Below, one piece after another: positions 53,235 through 62,747 of a DNA stretch of 64,000 nt (its first letter is position 1; every line of letters starts with the position of its first letter). A model generated the notes under the pieces. It did not search any database. It saw only the letters and a program-made list of their open reading frames with translations, and had not been told where the DNA came from. Source of the DNA: Alcanivoracaceae bacterium (GTDB lineage Bacteria > Pseudomonadota > Gammaproteobacteria > Pseudomonadales > Alcanivoracaceae); contig JARGPN010000016.1 in assembly GCA_029213045.1 (NCBI GenBank), positions 1-64,000 on the forward strand, given 5' to 3'. Position numbers and translations under genes: made by a program.

Positions 53235-55586
53235 CTAACGAACACGGCGGCGACGCGCACCAAGCAGGCCAAGGCCGGCTAACAGCCAAAGGCCTAACGC
53301 ACCTCCTCCACCACCGCTTTTCTTCTTCGGAGTGCTAGTAGTAGTAGCTGGCACCTTGCTTGAGTCGAATAGCATGATGTTCTTAGGGTCTGTGTCGCTA
53401 GCGAACGCAAATACAGTACCGGTGCGGTCGATAAACGCATAGTTACCGTAAGAAGTGTAATTGTCATCACCTGCCGCCTGGATAACGGAGGGGCCTCCCA
53501 CAATCGCGCCAGAAGAATTGATTAACACCAACTCTAGCGGAGACAAGCTATTGCCACCACCGGTGCTATAGGTGATCGCGATCTTGCCGTCCGAACGGCG
53601 CTGAGAATGCATGTACCAAGGATCCGTCGCAGAAATAGGCACCGTTACAGGCGCAAAGTTCACCGTTGCCAACGTCGCGGCATCACCATTTTGATCATCT
53701 AAGGCAGGGTTCAACTTGCCGTATCTGAGCAGTCTAGGAGTTTGATATTCGCCCCAAACAATGTGTACCACACCGTTAGGCGCAACCGAAACACTAGGGT
53801 GCATCGTGTTGTCTGTGGCATCCGGATCGAGCTCGGTAGCATCAATCAGCGTCGTACCCGTCATACCATCGACCATGCCGTAGTACAGCTCTTCACTGGT
53901 GTTCGCCCAAACGATGTGAGCATTGTCGTCGCCGTCAAGCGCCATACGCAGCTGGCCTGCCGCATAATCATTGTCAATGTCTTCGCTAAACGGAGAGAAC
54001 GCAGCCTGGGCAATAGCACCCGTAGAGTCGAAAACGATATAACCCACTTCATTGTCATCGCCAGTGTAGGCGACGTGAATACGCCCCTGGCTATCGACTT
54101 GCGAAGACGTTCTCTTCATGTTGGTAATGCTGTCGATAATGCCGTCAGCGTCAGCCGCCGCATCGGTAAAGGCTTTAACGCTAGAAAGCGTTGCAGGAGA
54201 ACCGTCCAGAGCGTGACTTGCCGGATTGAGGGCGAAGGCATGGCCATCGTCCGTATCATTGGAATCGAACCAGAACAGGTAGGCGATGTTATTTGCATCC
54301 ACAGCAATGCTTGGGTGCCCTTGGTCACTGCCGCTAGCTGATGTGATGTCAGTGTTATCAATAAGAGTTTGACCGTCGGCTGACATCAATTTGTATTTGA
54401 TCTCACCGTCGCCAGCGCTGTACTCAACCCAAACGAAGTGACGGCGACCAAGAGAATCAATCGCCACCTGTGGCTGATGGTTTTCAATGCCAGTATCTGT
54501 TTCTGATGTTATAGCGGTAACAGGGCCATCACTTGGATCGAGCGGATTCAACCCAGCCTTAACTTCCACGCCATCTGACAATGAATCACCGTCAGTATCA
54601 GCTTGAAGAGGTGATGTGGAGTACTTATTAACTTCCGCACCATCCGACAACCCATCACCGTCGGTGTCTGCGACATTTATTTTCGTGCCATGGGTTTTAA
54701 ACTCGACAAGATTGCTTAGACCATCACCATCTAAATCACGCACAGCGTCTGCAGCATTGTTCTTGTTCAGACCAACCGCATCTTCGACGATATCCGGAAT
54801 TCCATCATTATCGGTATCAACAAATGCCCAGTTAATAATTGAGCCCAACTGGTTCGACCCAATATCTTGCAGCGCCACACCCAGCAATGCAGAAACATTA
54901 GTTTCAATGCCTTGCGCTGTCGCCAGATCGTCAGCACCAACAATGAAGTGCATTAATCGGCGCGTTTGTCCTGCCGGAATAACAACGCTTGACCACTGCA
55001 CAGTATAAGTACTCGAACCGTCTGCGCCTGTTACCGCATCGACGCTTTCACTTGCACCAGTGTTGCCATAGACCTGCACAACATGCATCCCGCCCGTGTT
55101 GTAGTCCACAATGTGTGACCTGTCTGCCACATCTAGCAGGGCATCACCACTGGATGTTTCCACCAAGTCTGTCGAAGTGGAGCTGTAATTGAGATTTAGA
55201 GCGACGTCGACGGTGATATCGCCTGCCGTCGGATTCTTAATTTCTGTGACATAGCGGCTCAAATTCTCTGTTGAAGAGATAAACATGTCCTGAGTCACAT
55301 TGAGACCGGATATGGTAGACGGTCCAATCAAGCGGCCTTCGCCGTTGGGTCGCTCAAGAGAATTCCCTTGAACCGTTGTCCCATCAATTCTGACGGTCAT
55401 CCCGTCAACCGGATCCGAGAGCCCAGTTTTTGTAATAGATTCAAGAGTACCGCTACCAGGGCGAACTGTATAGGTGAAGCCATCAGCACTGGGAATCTCA
55501 GAATGCCCGGCGAATACAGGGCTCGTAAAAGTGGCTAACGCTACCGCAGCCCCCAATAGGCAAGCAGATTTTTTTTGGAACATCAT
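53235..55586 (-). CDS. Thrombospondin type 3 repeat protein with GlyGly-CTERM-like sorting tail
   Basis: 783 residues. Signal peptide (to VFA), an N-terminal beta domain, then calcium-type TSP3 repeats (VDTDNDGIPDIVEDAVG, RDLDGDGLSNLVEFKT, ADTDGDGLSDGAEV, ADTDGDSLSDGVEV, about 260-350), then a propeller-like repeat domain (about 370-740) and a tail KKKSGGGGGALGLWLLAGLG then LLGARRRRVR. The Gly-rich start, hydrophobic helix and Arg cluster are the GlyGly-CTERM pattern processed by rhombosortase for surface display through type II secretion. ATG 55586 follows GGAG. Expected location: cell surface or released. Confidence 0.85.
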   Translation of the reverse strand: MMFQKKSACLLGAAVALATFTSPVFAGHSEIPSADGFTYTVRPGSGTLESITKTGLSDPVDGMTVRIDGTTVQGNSLERPNGEGRLIGPSTISGLNVTQDMFISSTENLSRYVTEIKNPTAGDITVDVALNLNYSSTSTDLVETSSGDALLDVADRSHIVDYNTGGMHVVQVYGNTGASESVDAVTGADGSSTYTVQWSSVVIPAGQTRRLMHFIVGADDLATAQGIETNVSALLGVALQDIGSNQLGSIINWAFVDTDNDGIPDIVEDAVGLNKNNAADAVRDLDGDGLSNLVEFKTHGTKINVADTDGDGLSDGAEVNKYSTSPLQADTDGDSLSDGVEVKAGLNPLDPSDGPVTAITSETDTGIENHQPQVAIDSLGRRHFVWVEYSAGDGEIKYKLMSADGQTLIDNTDITSASGSDQGHPSIAVDANNIAYLFWFDSNDTDDGHAFALNPASHALDGSPATLSSVKAFTDAAADADGIIDSITNMKRTSSQVDSQGRIHVAYTGDDNEVGYIVFDSTGAIAQAAFSPFSEDIDNDYAAGQLRMALDGDDNAHIVWANTSEELYYGMVDGMTGTTLIDATELDPDATDNTMHPSVSVAPNGVVHIVWGEYQTPRLLRYGKLNPALDDQNGDAATLATVNFAPVTVPISATDPWYMHSQRRSDGKIAITYSTGGGNSLSPLELVLINSSGAIVGGPSVIQAAGDDNYTSYGNYAFIDRTGTVFAFASDTDPKNIMLFDSSKVPATTTSTPKKKSGGGGGALGLWLLAGLGLLGARRRRVR

Positions 55587-55923
55587 TTGTGTTTTCTCCA
55601 CGTCCTTTCAGATTGCTCAAGCCCCAGTATCGCTAGCAACAACGACCCACAGCCACAGCATCAATTGTTATCCGTTTCGGAAGTACCCCGACATACCTTC
55701 TCAGTGTGCCACCCGATCAAACATACGACAAGCACCACGCCGAAGTTGAATTGAACGAAGGGCTGAGCTGTATAGGTATTGCCGCGCAAAAGTCAGCCCA
55801 GGAAGGGCTCTAAGTGAAGCGCTTCGGGCCACAAGGGCAGACAACACAAATATCGAATCACTGAATACAACACGAAAATAACGACTAAGGGAGCACAATG
55901 ACTGACGTGCGGTCGATCACGGG
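55587..55923. promoter_or_regulatory. Upstream region of the GlyGly-CTERM gene
   Basis: A 337-base gap between two leftward genes. It must carry the promoter of the GlyGly-CTERM gene. I see no gene, terminator or clear operator in it. Confidence 0.3.
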
Positions 55924-56709
55924 CTACTTGACGGCGACGCCATCGGTCAGTTTAGCGTCCCAATCACCGAGTATCTGCGCATACGATCCCGAGCCCTTTA
56001 AAACTTGCATGCCCTCATCAAACAGCCGCATAGCACTTTCACTATCTGGGTGACGCCGAGAAAAAGACACAAAGATGTCTATATCCCCAATAAGGGTGAC
56101 GGGCTTGATTTGAATGCCCAACTCGCCGCTGTACCGACCTACCAAATAACGCGCAACTCGCTCATACAAAACAATGTAATCAAGACGGCCCGCTGCTAGC
56201 TTTTTTAAGTTCTGCAAATCACTGCCTGAATACTCACGCAAAATTTGCGGATCACTCATAAAAGCGTCCCCATAACGATAGCCGTTGACAATACCCACGA
56301 CGTTACCGGCGTGCTCACCCAAGTCGAGCCTATCGCGCGGGTAATCTGCTCGAACATATATGTATGCTGGATTGGTATCGAGCGCGTGCTCGGGCAGAAC
56401 CTGTTGCAGCCGGATATCAGCATCGGCAGGCGTATTGAAACACCCGACTTCATCGCCCAGATCTAGTAGCTCCATGCAGCGCGCATAGGACATCACCTTA
56501 AAGGCCACATCCACTCCAACCGCAGCATAGGCGGCGCGTACGATATCGACTGATATGCCTCTTGCCTCGCCCTGGCGCTCTGCCGAGTAAGGGTACCAGT
56601 CGTCCTCCGCCACCAAGGTAAGGGATGACGCACCCAACAGCCCGGGCAGCAGAGCTGCGCTGCAAAGGCCCGCTCTCAACAATCGAGTTAACGCAAACAT
56701 CACACCCAT
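55924..56709 (-). CDS. Periplasmic solute-binding protein, family 3
   Basis: A 261-residue exported protein (signal to about residue 27). The fold signature LTLVAEDDWYPYSAERQGEARGI is followed by VDIVRAAYAAVGVDVAF and ends with DEGMQVLKGSGSYAQILGDW, typical of amino-acid-type SBPs. No permease or ATPase lies beside it, so it may be an orphan binding protein or a sensor input. Ligand is unknown. Confidence 0.87.
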   Translation of the reverse strand: MGVMFALTRLLRAGLCSAALLPGLLGASSLTLVAEDDWYPYSAERQGEARGISVDIVRAAYAAVGVDVAFKVMSYARCMELLDLGDEVGCFNTPADADIRLQQVLPEHALDTNPAYIYVRADYPRDRLDLGEHAGNVVGIVNGYRYGDAFMSDPQILREYSGSDLQNLKKLAAGRLDYIVLYERVARYLVGRYSGELGIQIKPVTLIGDIDIFVSFSRRHPDSESAMRLFDEGMQVLKGSGSYAQILGDWDAKLTDGVAVK

Positions 56710-56908
56710 GCCTAAGTAGTATTTTTCAGAGCTGTTTTACATTCGTTTTACATTGTTTTTACGCTTGTATGCACTGATGCACAAGGGGTTCGGGGAAATT
56801 GCAGAGGCTGGCACAATACCTTCCTATCAAGGGGATTGCGTAGAAAATCCGACGGATTCAGCCTATGCTCACACTCTGGACATCTATGTGTAACCCCGAG
56901 CTGGGACC

Positions 56909-57151
56909 ATGAAAACCCTATTGCTTGCCATCATTCGCGCTTATCAGTTCTTGCTCAGCCCTTGGGTTGGCAATCAGTGTCGGTTTTATCCGACCTGCTC
57001 TGAGTACGCGAAACAGGCGATAGAGCTGCACGGCGGCATTAAAGGTGGCTGGATGGCGGGTAAACGTATTTGCCGTTGCCACCCTTGGCACCCAGGCGGC
57101 TTTGACCCAGTCCCGGGGTCGGACGATGAGAACTCAAAACAATGTCATTGA
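56909..57151 (+). CDS. yidD: Membrane protein insertion efficiency factor YidD
   Basis: An 80-residue protein with [34 protein letters not shown], and the [15 protein letters not shown] tail, all hallmark YidD segments with conserved Cys. YidD is normally beside rnpA and yidC near dnaA; here it heads a metal-uptake set and overlaps the DUF2946 gene. It may be an extra copy. Confidence 0.95.
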   Translation: MKTLLLAIIRAYQFLLSPWVGNQCRFYPTCSEYAKQAIELHGGIKGGWMAGKRICRCHPWHPGGFDPVPGSDDENSKQCH

Positions 57152-57483
57152 TGCGTTCACAGACATATGCCAACAAACTGCCCGTGCTACTGGCGCTGGC
57201 ATGGCTGTGCGCCCAAACACTGCTGGCGTGGCACGCACCTAGTCACATCTCTGACCTCAGCCGCTCCGATTTTGAAAAATCCACCAGCCATTACTCAAGC
57301 AATCAATCCGCGAGCCAAGATTGCGGGTTCGGCGTTAATGGTCACGGTGTTGCCACAGTAGGCCAGCTGCCTGCCCCCGTATTTGTTTCGTCATCCTCTT
57401 GCCACACGGCGATTCCTGCCGCGCTTCACACCTCCTCTGATATTCGCGTCGCACAAGCACGCGGCCCTCCTGCACTGATCTGA
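57142..57483 (+). CDS. DUF2946-like exported protein
   Basis: 113 residues. A hydrophobic N-terminus ([20 protein letters not shown]) with a short His/Ser-rich region is followed by a C-terminus ending ARGPPALI. The LAxxxQ..L.W/HA..SH opening and the RGPP ending are the DUF2946 pattern. These proteins often sit next to metal-related outer-membrane proteins, as here. It overlaps the yidD stop; the start could also be ATG 57151 (TGATG). Confidence 0.72.
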   Translation: MSLMRSQTYANKLPVLLALAWLCAQTLLAWHAPSHISDLSRSDFEKSTSHYSSNQSASQDCGFGVNGHGVATVGQLPAPVFVSSSSCHTAIPAALHTSSDIRVAQARGPPALI

Positions 57484-57535
57484 TTCTTCATTCCTCTTTT
57501 TTAAATATTTCTCTGAAATCAGATTGGAGTGCGTT

Positions 57536-58858
57536 ATGCGTACGCAATACTTTGTATTGGGCGCGGCCGTTGCCGTGTCCGCGTTTAGCTATTCGGAAAA
57601 AACCTCAGCAATGGAAAGCGTGGCGGATTTTAATCCCGCCATGTCCGTGATCTTTGATGGCCTGTATTACCACGATAACGTCGACGGCGAAGGGCCGGAC
57701 ATTATTGAAGAACACAACAGCGCACTGCATAGCCATGGCGGCCATGATCATGAGCACGGCGAACTAGAGCGCGGTTTTAATTTACGTGAAACCGAGCTGG
57801 TGCTCTCCGGCTCCGTCGATCCGTATTTTGATGCGTGGCTCACGGCGTCGCTGTCCAGCGAGGGCATTGAATTAGAAGAAGCATGGTTCCGTTCAAACAG
57901 CTTGCCTGCGGGGCTGCAATTAAAGGGAGGAAAATTCCTTAGCGGATTTGGGTATCACAATGAAAAGCACACCCATAGCTGGGATTTTATTGATCAAAAC
58001 CTCGCTTACTCAAGCTTGCTCGGCGACCACGGACTTTCCGGAACAGGCTTACAAATGACCTGGCTTGCGCCGACGGAACACTTTTGGCAAGCAGGCCTTG
58101 AAGTACTTCAAGGCAGTGAGCTAGAACGCTTCGGCACCCAGCTGGATGCCGCTGACATTGCCGACGAAATTGCAGCAGAGTTCGATCCAAACGGAACCGG
58201 GGAGTTTAGTGAAGAAGAATTAAATTTGGGCATACCAAGCGGCCCCAAGCTTGGCGTCGCCTTTCTTCGCTTCGGCCCGGACATTGGCACCGAACACGCA
58301 TTACAGCTCGGGCTTTCAGCAGCACATCACAATGCGATGCAAAGCTTTCACGAAGAAGGAACAGACGCGTTTGTTAGCGAAGGTGCGGCACACATCTATA
58401 GCGCACAGGCGGTCTTCAAAGGCTTCGCAAAAAGTGCGTTCGGAAAAGGAAGCTACAGTGTGCAAGGTGAATACATGCATTTCACTTCCGATCAAACTGC
58501 AACGTTTCACACAAACCCCGCAGAAACAGGACTGCCCTTAGCATTAAAACAAGATGCCGCGTACGCGCAGGCCACTTACGGCTTCGCGCCGCGTTGGCAA
58601 GTTGGCGTGCGAAGCTCAGCCGCAGGTTTTAATGGCTCGCTACGGGAAGGCAACGATTCGGAAGATATTCAGACGTCACGGCAACACAGCCTAGCGCTTA
58701 CGTGGGATGCCACCGAATTTTCCCGTTTGCGGTTGCAGTTTAATCACAACGACATCGCGATTGAGGACGACAACGGCAATGCCGGCCGCGAGAAATTCAA
58801 TCAAGTCATGCTGCAATACAACTTAAGCTTAGGCGCCCATGGCGCGCATACATTTTGA
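57536..58858 (+). CDS. His-rich outer-membrane beta-barrel protein, probable metal-uptake porin
   Basis: 440 residues. An N-terminal region contains HSHGGHDHEHGELERG (about 75-90), a likely zinc-binding loop, and is followed by porin-like amphipathic strands (FNLRETELVLSGSVDPYFDAW ... VMLQYNLSLGAHGAHTF) ending in Phe. A short EF-hand-like FDPNGTGEFSEEEL occurs near residue 220. It lies directly before a ZnuA-like binding protein (eight bases apart), so zinc entry across the outer membrane is the likely role. ATG 57536 follows TTGGAG. Confidence 0.8.
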   Translation: MRTQYFVLGAAVAVSAFSYSEKTSAMESVADFNPAMSVIFDGLYYHDNVDGEGPDIIEEHNSALHSHGGHDHEHGELERGFNLRETELVLSGSVDPYFDAWLTASLSSEGIELEEAWFRSNSLPAGLQLKGGKFLSGFGYHNEKHTHSWDFIDQNLAYSSLLGDHGLSGTGLQMTWLAPTEHFWQAGLEVLQGSELERFGTQLDAADIADEIAAEFDPNGTGEFSEEELNLGIPSGPKLGVAFLRFGPDIGTEHALQLGLSAAHHNAMQSFHEEGTDAFVSEGAAHIYSAQAVFKGFAKSAFGKGSYSVQGEYMHFTSDQTATFHTNPAETGLPLALKQDAAYAQATYGFAPRWQVGVRSSAAGFNGSLREGNDSEDIQTSRQHSLALTWDATEFSRLRLQFNHNDIAIEDDNGNAGREKFNQVMLQYNLSLGAHGAHTF

Positions 58859-58866
58859 GGTGCGCA

Positions 58867-59802
58867 ATGAAATCTATTCGATATGCTCTACGTATTTTTT
58901 CACTGGCCTGTTTTGTCGCAATAAGCCAGCAAGCGCTCGCCATCAATATTTTCACCTGCGAGCCTGAATGGCATGCACTTGCAACGGAAATTGCTGGCAG
59001 CGAGGCGAACGTTTACGTGGCCACGTCGGCAAACCAAGATCCGCACCACGTGCAAGCTCGCCCCAGCTTAATCAGCGCGGTACGCCGTGCTGATTTGGTT
59101 TTTTGCACCGGTGGCGGACTCGAGAGCGGCTGGCTACCCGTGCTACTGAGCAAAGGTAGCAACCCGAAAGTTCAGCGCGCGCCGGGGTTATTGCTGGCGG
59201 CGGAACAAGTCGCGTTACTGGAAAAGCCTGTCTTATTAGATCGCGCCGAGGGAGATATTCACGCATCGGGCAATCCTCATGTGCACCTAGACCCGCGACG
59301 GATTTTAATCATTGCAGAAAAGCTCAAAGATCGACTGATTGAAATCGATGCAAAAGACGCTAACGGCTATCAGAAACGCTTCGATGCGTTTCATCAACGC
59401 TGGCAAAAAAATATTCAACACTGGGAGCAACAAGCGGCACCATTGCGTAACACACCCGTGATCGTTCACCACAGAAGCTGGAGTTACTTGCTCGACTGGC
59501 TAGGGATACGGCAAGTCGGCGAGCTGGAACCGAAGCCTGGCATCCCTCCCACGCCGGCACACCTCGCGTCGCTCATCAGCACTACGCAAACAGAACATGC
59601 ACAGTTAATTCTGTTCACGCGTTATAACGGCGACAAGGCTGCCAAGTGGTTGACGCAAAGATCCGACGCATGTGCCGTGGAGCTACCTTTTACCGTCGGC
59701 GGCGACGACGACTCAGCGTCATTAGATGAGCTCTTTTCTCGGCTCATCGACGCGCTTGTTACGACGCAGACAAACTGCAAAAAGAGTGGCGCGCATGACT
59801 GA
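58867..59802 (+). CDS. Metal ABC transporter substrate-binding protein, ZnuA-like
   Basis: A 311-residue cluster 9 binding protein with a signal peptide ending ALA. Likely ligands lie in DPHHVQARPS, GNPHVHLDPR and VHHRSWSYLL. It lacks the long His-rich loop of E. coli ZnuA; the His loop is instead on the barrel before it. It overlaps the permease gene by eight bases. Zinc is the most likely metal, manganese is possible. Confidence 0.88.
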   Translation: MKSIRYALRIFSLACFVAISQQALAINIFTCEPEWHALATEIAGSEANVYVATSANQDPHHVQARPSLISAVRRADLVFCTGGGLESGWLPVLLSKGSNPKVQRAPGLLLAAEQVALLEKPVLLDRAEGDIHASGNPHVHLDPRRILIIAEKLKDRLIEIDAKDANGYQKRFDAFHQRWQKNIQHWEQQAAPLRNTPVIVHHRSWSYLLDWLGIRQVGELEPKPGIPPTPAHLASLISTTQTEHAQLILFTRYNGDKAAKWLTQRSDACAVELPFTVGGDDDSASLDELFSRLIDALVTTQTNCKKSGAHD

Positions 59803-60586
59803 GTTACTTTCCTCTAGCACTCTCAATATTATTGCTCCCGCCTTTTTGGCGGGGCTGTTGGTGTTAACCACACACGTTTTGCTGGGTCGCGAGGTACTGC
59901 AAAAAGGCATTATTTTTATTGATTTGGCTGTCGCGCAAGCGGCAGCCACCGGCGCATTGGTTACCTCTGTTTTGCTAGAGACCGATGCGAGCTGGCAGCA
60001 ACAACTCTATGCGACGGCGGCGGCATTATTGATGGTGACCGGCCTACATCAACTGGAAAAGCGCTGGCCCACCATTCAAGAACCCCTAATCGGCGCGAGC
60101 TTTGTGTTGCTCGCATGCGTCGCTATGTTAGTCACGGCCAGCGACCCACATGGCGGCGAACACATGAACGACTTAATGGCGGGGCAAATTCTATGGAGCA
60201 GCAACGACCAACTTATTTGGCTCGGCATCGCTTGCCTGGTGAGCCTGGTCTGCATGCTTCTATTTGCCCGCCCACTTTTTCGGTTCTACATTCCGTTCGC
60301 GATTGCTATCACAGCGGCGGTGCAGGTGGTTGGCGTCTATTTGGTCTTTGCCAGTTTGATCTTTCCTGCCTTGGTGTGCCGAAACTTGCCCCGGACACCT
60401 GCATTCTTTACAGCGTTCGCAACAGGTGCATCGGGATACGCAAGCGGGTTAATCGCAAGCGTTTTGCTTGATCTGCCTAGCGGGCCCACAGTGGTAGTTG
60501 CATTGGCGTGCTCGTCGATGATCGCGGGCGGCATTCGATATTTAGCGGTTCCGTCCCGCTTCCGCTACAATCGCCAGCACCCCTGA
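59795..60586 (+). CDS. Metal ABC transporter permease, ZnuB-like
   Basis: A 263-residue permease with eight or so membrane helices. QKGIIFIDLAVAQAAATGAL corresponds to the family GxVxFxxLAxAxxxxxG segment. The start at 59795 is nested in the end of the binding-protein gene. No ATPase gene follows or precedes it within the window, so the transporter must use an ATPase from elsewhere. Confidence 0.88.
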   Translation: MTELLSSSTLNIIAPAFLAGLLVLTTHVLLGREVLQKGIIFIDLAVAQAAATGALVTSVLLETDASWQQQLYATAAALLMVTGLHQLEKRWPTIQEPLIGASFVLLACVAMLVTASDPHGGEHMNDLMAGQILWSSNDQLIWLGIACLVSLVCMLLFARPLFRFYIPFAIAITAAVQVVGVYLVFASLIFPALVCRNLPRTPAFFTAFATGASGYASGLIASVLLDLPSGPTVVVALACSSMIAGGIRYLAVPSRFRYNRQHP

Positions 60587-60639
60587 ATTGCAAAGGACCT
60601 ATTCAGCGGCTTCTTATAGATATCAAGCTGGAGAGAAGA

Positions 60640-61158
60640 ATGAAAAAATATATCGTGGCGCTGCTGCTGTCCTTGCCTTTATTGCCGCTAACCTCGCTCA
60701 GCCATGCTGCGGGTTTTGCTGGCGCTGACTTAGTGTTCAGCAGCATCGAACCCGATAATGCCAACGCTGATGCTGACCTTACGGCAATACAATTTAAGTT
60801 CGGCTCATGGTTAAACAGCGAAGGGACGTTGGGATTTGAGTTTCGCGCAGCGCTTGGCATGGACGATGATGATGTCGCCGGTCGCAACGTTGAAATCGAT
60901 CGGTACTACGGGGCATATATGCGCGGCCAGTTCCCAAATAGTTTTCCGGTTCGCCCGTATGGCATCTTAGGATTATCTCGAATGGAGACTACCGAACAAC
61001 CGGGTGGTGGCGAAAACTACACCGATATTTCATTAGGCATTGGCGCCGAAATGACTCTGTCTCGTAGTTTATTCGTGAGCTTGGAATACTTGCGCTTGGT
61101 CGATCGTAGCGGCGATCAAATCAGCAACCTTGGCCTGGGTATTGGCGGCAGATTTTAA
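60640..61158 (+). CDS. Small outer-membrane beta-barrel protein
   Basis: 172 residues: signal peptide to SHA, then an eight-stranded barrel pattern ending GIGGRF, with the final Phe for BAM recognition. RPYGILGLSRMETTE and FVSLEYLRL are typical of OmpA/OmpW-like small barrels. ATG 60640 follows GGAGAGAAG, 53 bases after the permease. It may belong to the same transcript, which ends at the terminator at 61240. Confidence 0.8.
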   Translation: MKKYIVALLLSLPLLPLTSLSHAAGFAGADLVFSSIEPDNANADADLTAIQFKFGSWLNSEGTLGFEFRAALGMDDDDVAGRNVEIDRYYGAYMRGQFPNSFPVRPYGILGLSRMETTEQPGGGENYTDISLGIGAEMTLSRSLFVSLEYLRLVDRSGDQISNLGLGIGGRF

Positions 61159-61239
61159 TTCTTCCGGTTCTTTCATTGTTTTCTGATTAGCGGCAATGAA
61201 CATGCACCGACGATCGTCATTTCCAGACATAGCTTTATT

Positions 61240-61275
61240 AATCCGCCAATCCTTTTAGGGTTGGCGGATTTTTTT
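61240..61275 (+). terminator. Terminator after the small barrel gene
   Basis: The perfect stem AATCCGCCAA / TTGGCGGATT is followed by T7. It probably closes the yidD-to-barrel run. Confidence 0.9.
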
Positions 61276-61298
61276 CAGGGGTATGGTTCTTGCGGATG

Positions 61299-61376
61299 CC
61301 CTATCGCTTGCAGGCAATCTCCCACAGGAGGCATCGTATGTATCTTTATGTGGGAGCTTGCCTGCAAGCGATAGGG
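61299..61376. repeat. REP palindrome pair with long arms
   Basis: CCCTATCGCTTGCAGGCAA-type arm (61299-61326) and its near-perfect inverse TGTGGGAGCTTGCCTGCAAG-type arm (61349-61376) form a BIME-like pair. The arms share the core of the REPs at 7.7 and 38.2 kb. It lies between two terminators in a convergent gap. Confidence 0.9.
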
Positions 61377-61497
61377 TCTCATTCGAAACAGCAACCACAA
61401 GCTAAACCAAACTTGCTCAGCCGTTACCTGGGTAAAAATTGGTGATCGAAATCTCTAGCCTATTTCACAAGGCATATTTCATTTTATCCACGCAAAT

Positions 61498-61530
61498 GAA
61501 AAAGCCTAGCAAACATTGTTTGCTAGGCTT
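61498..61530 (-). terminator. Terminator after folE2
   Basis: The perfect stem AAGCCTAGCAAAC / GTTTGCTAGGCTT gives a T5 tract on the minus strand. It lies 70 bases beyond the folE2 stop. Confidence 0.85.
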
Positions 61531-61600
61531 AGCGTCGAACAAAGACAGTTTTATGGCATAGCAGAGCCGTCGATGCGGGCTTTATTTATGCTGAAAAATA

Positions 61601-62560
61601 TTACGGAATTGGCAAATAGCCGTCTTCGATATTTTTCGTCACGATTGCGACGGCGTTGTGCGCGTGCAAGCTTTCCAAGTGATTTACACGCAGCCAGAAA
61701 TCTTTAAACAATGGCTCCACATCGATCACTTCTTGCAATCGTCGCGCTGCGTCTTCACAGAACATCAGGTTTTGCCCGTTCAACAGTGCAAATTCCTGTT
61801 CGTCTTCACGTTTCACCGCAGTTTGCACCGGTGTTTTTAACGCACCTTCGATTAAATCAATCAGTGCCGTGATGGGAAACGCATCGCCCTCTGCGTGGTC
61901 GAGCAATACTTTCACTTGGGCGATGGATCGTTGGCTGTGAGGCGTGGCAACAATGCCTTGCTCTGTGCCGAGCCACTCAAGCACTTTTTTCGCATCAACG
62001 TTACCGCTGTCGCCGAAGTCTGTGTTGAATTGATCCTGAATAAGCTGACGCGCAAGCGCCGCTGAGCATGGGCACGTTGAGGAATAAGGCACTTCCACCG
62101 TCAACTCAATGCGCATCCCTTTTTCGCACATGTTGGCCGCAATCGTTACCGGGTAGCTTTTCCAGCCTGCGTAACTGCTTTTCAGCGACGGACGACGCAT
62201 GGAATATTCGAAATCCAATTGCACAAATGCGCGCGTACTCAGTCCTTCATGCGTTTGCATAAAGTTTTGCAGCAGCTGCTCAATGGAGGTGGCGCTGACA
62301 GAAAGATCGCCAAAGGTTTCTTCCAGCATCAAATACAAACGCGACATGTGAATGCCTTTGGCATCCGGATTGTCTAAATTCACGTAGGCTTGAATTGATG
62401 TGGACACAGGGCGCTCGCCGGCCAAGGTATCGCTCACCTTTGCAGGCAAATGGATCTCGCTCATGCCGACCCAATCGAGCTTGCTGTGTATGTGACGCTT
62501 CATCGAGCTGGCGACATCTGGCATCTCGTGGGCGCCGGGGGCATTAACTTTATCGTTCAT
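61601..62560 (-). CDS. folE2: GTP cyclohydrolase FolE2 (type IB)
   Basis: A 319-residue GCYH-IB enzyme that converts GTP to dihydroneopterin triphosphate for folate and queuosine. The active-site Cys lies in [20 protein letters not shown] and the C-terminal [11 protein letters not shown] are family markers. Unlike FolE1, this enzyme does not require zinc and is often induced by zinc limitation. It converges on the ZnuA/ZnuB-like operon, which supports that reading. ATG 62560 follows GGAGTACC. No clear Zur box was seen upstream. Confidence 0.94.
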   Translation of the reverse strand: MNDKVNAPGAHEMPDVASSMKRHIHSKLDWVGMSEIHLPAKVSDTLAGERPVSTSIQAYVNLDNPDAKGIHMSRLYLMLEETFGDLSVSATSIEQLLQNFMQTHEGLSTRAFVQLDFEYSMRRPSLKSSYAGWKSYPVTIAANMCEKGMRIELTVEVPYSSTCPCSAALARQLIQDQFNTDFGDSGNVDAKKVLEWLGTEQGIVATPHSQRSIAQVKVLLDHAEGDAFPITALIDLIEGALKTPVQTAVKREDEQEFALLNGQNLMFCEDAARRLQEVIDVEPLFKDFWLRVNHLESLHAHNAVAIVTKNIEDGYLPIP

Positions 62561-62747
62561 CCGGTACTCCGTTGCTAACGGGCAATGCACCCGTCAGGGG
62601 CGAACAGGCACTGCCGGTTCGCGGGGGGTGGCAAGTCTAGCAAATTATCGCAGGTAATTAGACCGATGGATTATGCGGATATTCGCTACGCGATATAGAT
62701 TGTTCCTATCGCGATCGCTTTCAAGAGAAAATGGGCCTATTGGCCCA

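Noticed and set aside
61505..61530. CAAAC-ATT-GTTTG sequence resembling a PsrA box
   Set aside because: It forms the stem of the folE2 terminator and lies downstream of genes, so an operator role is unlikely.
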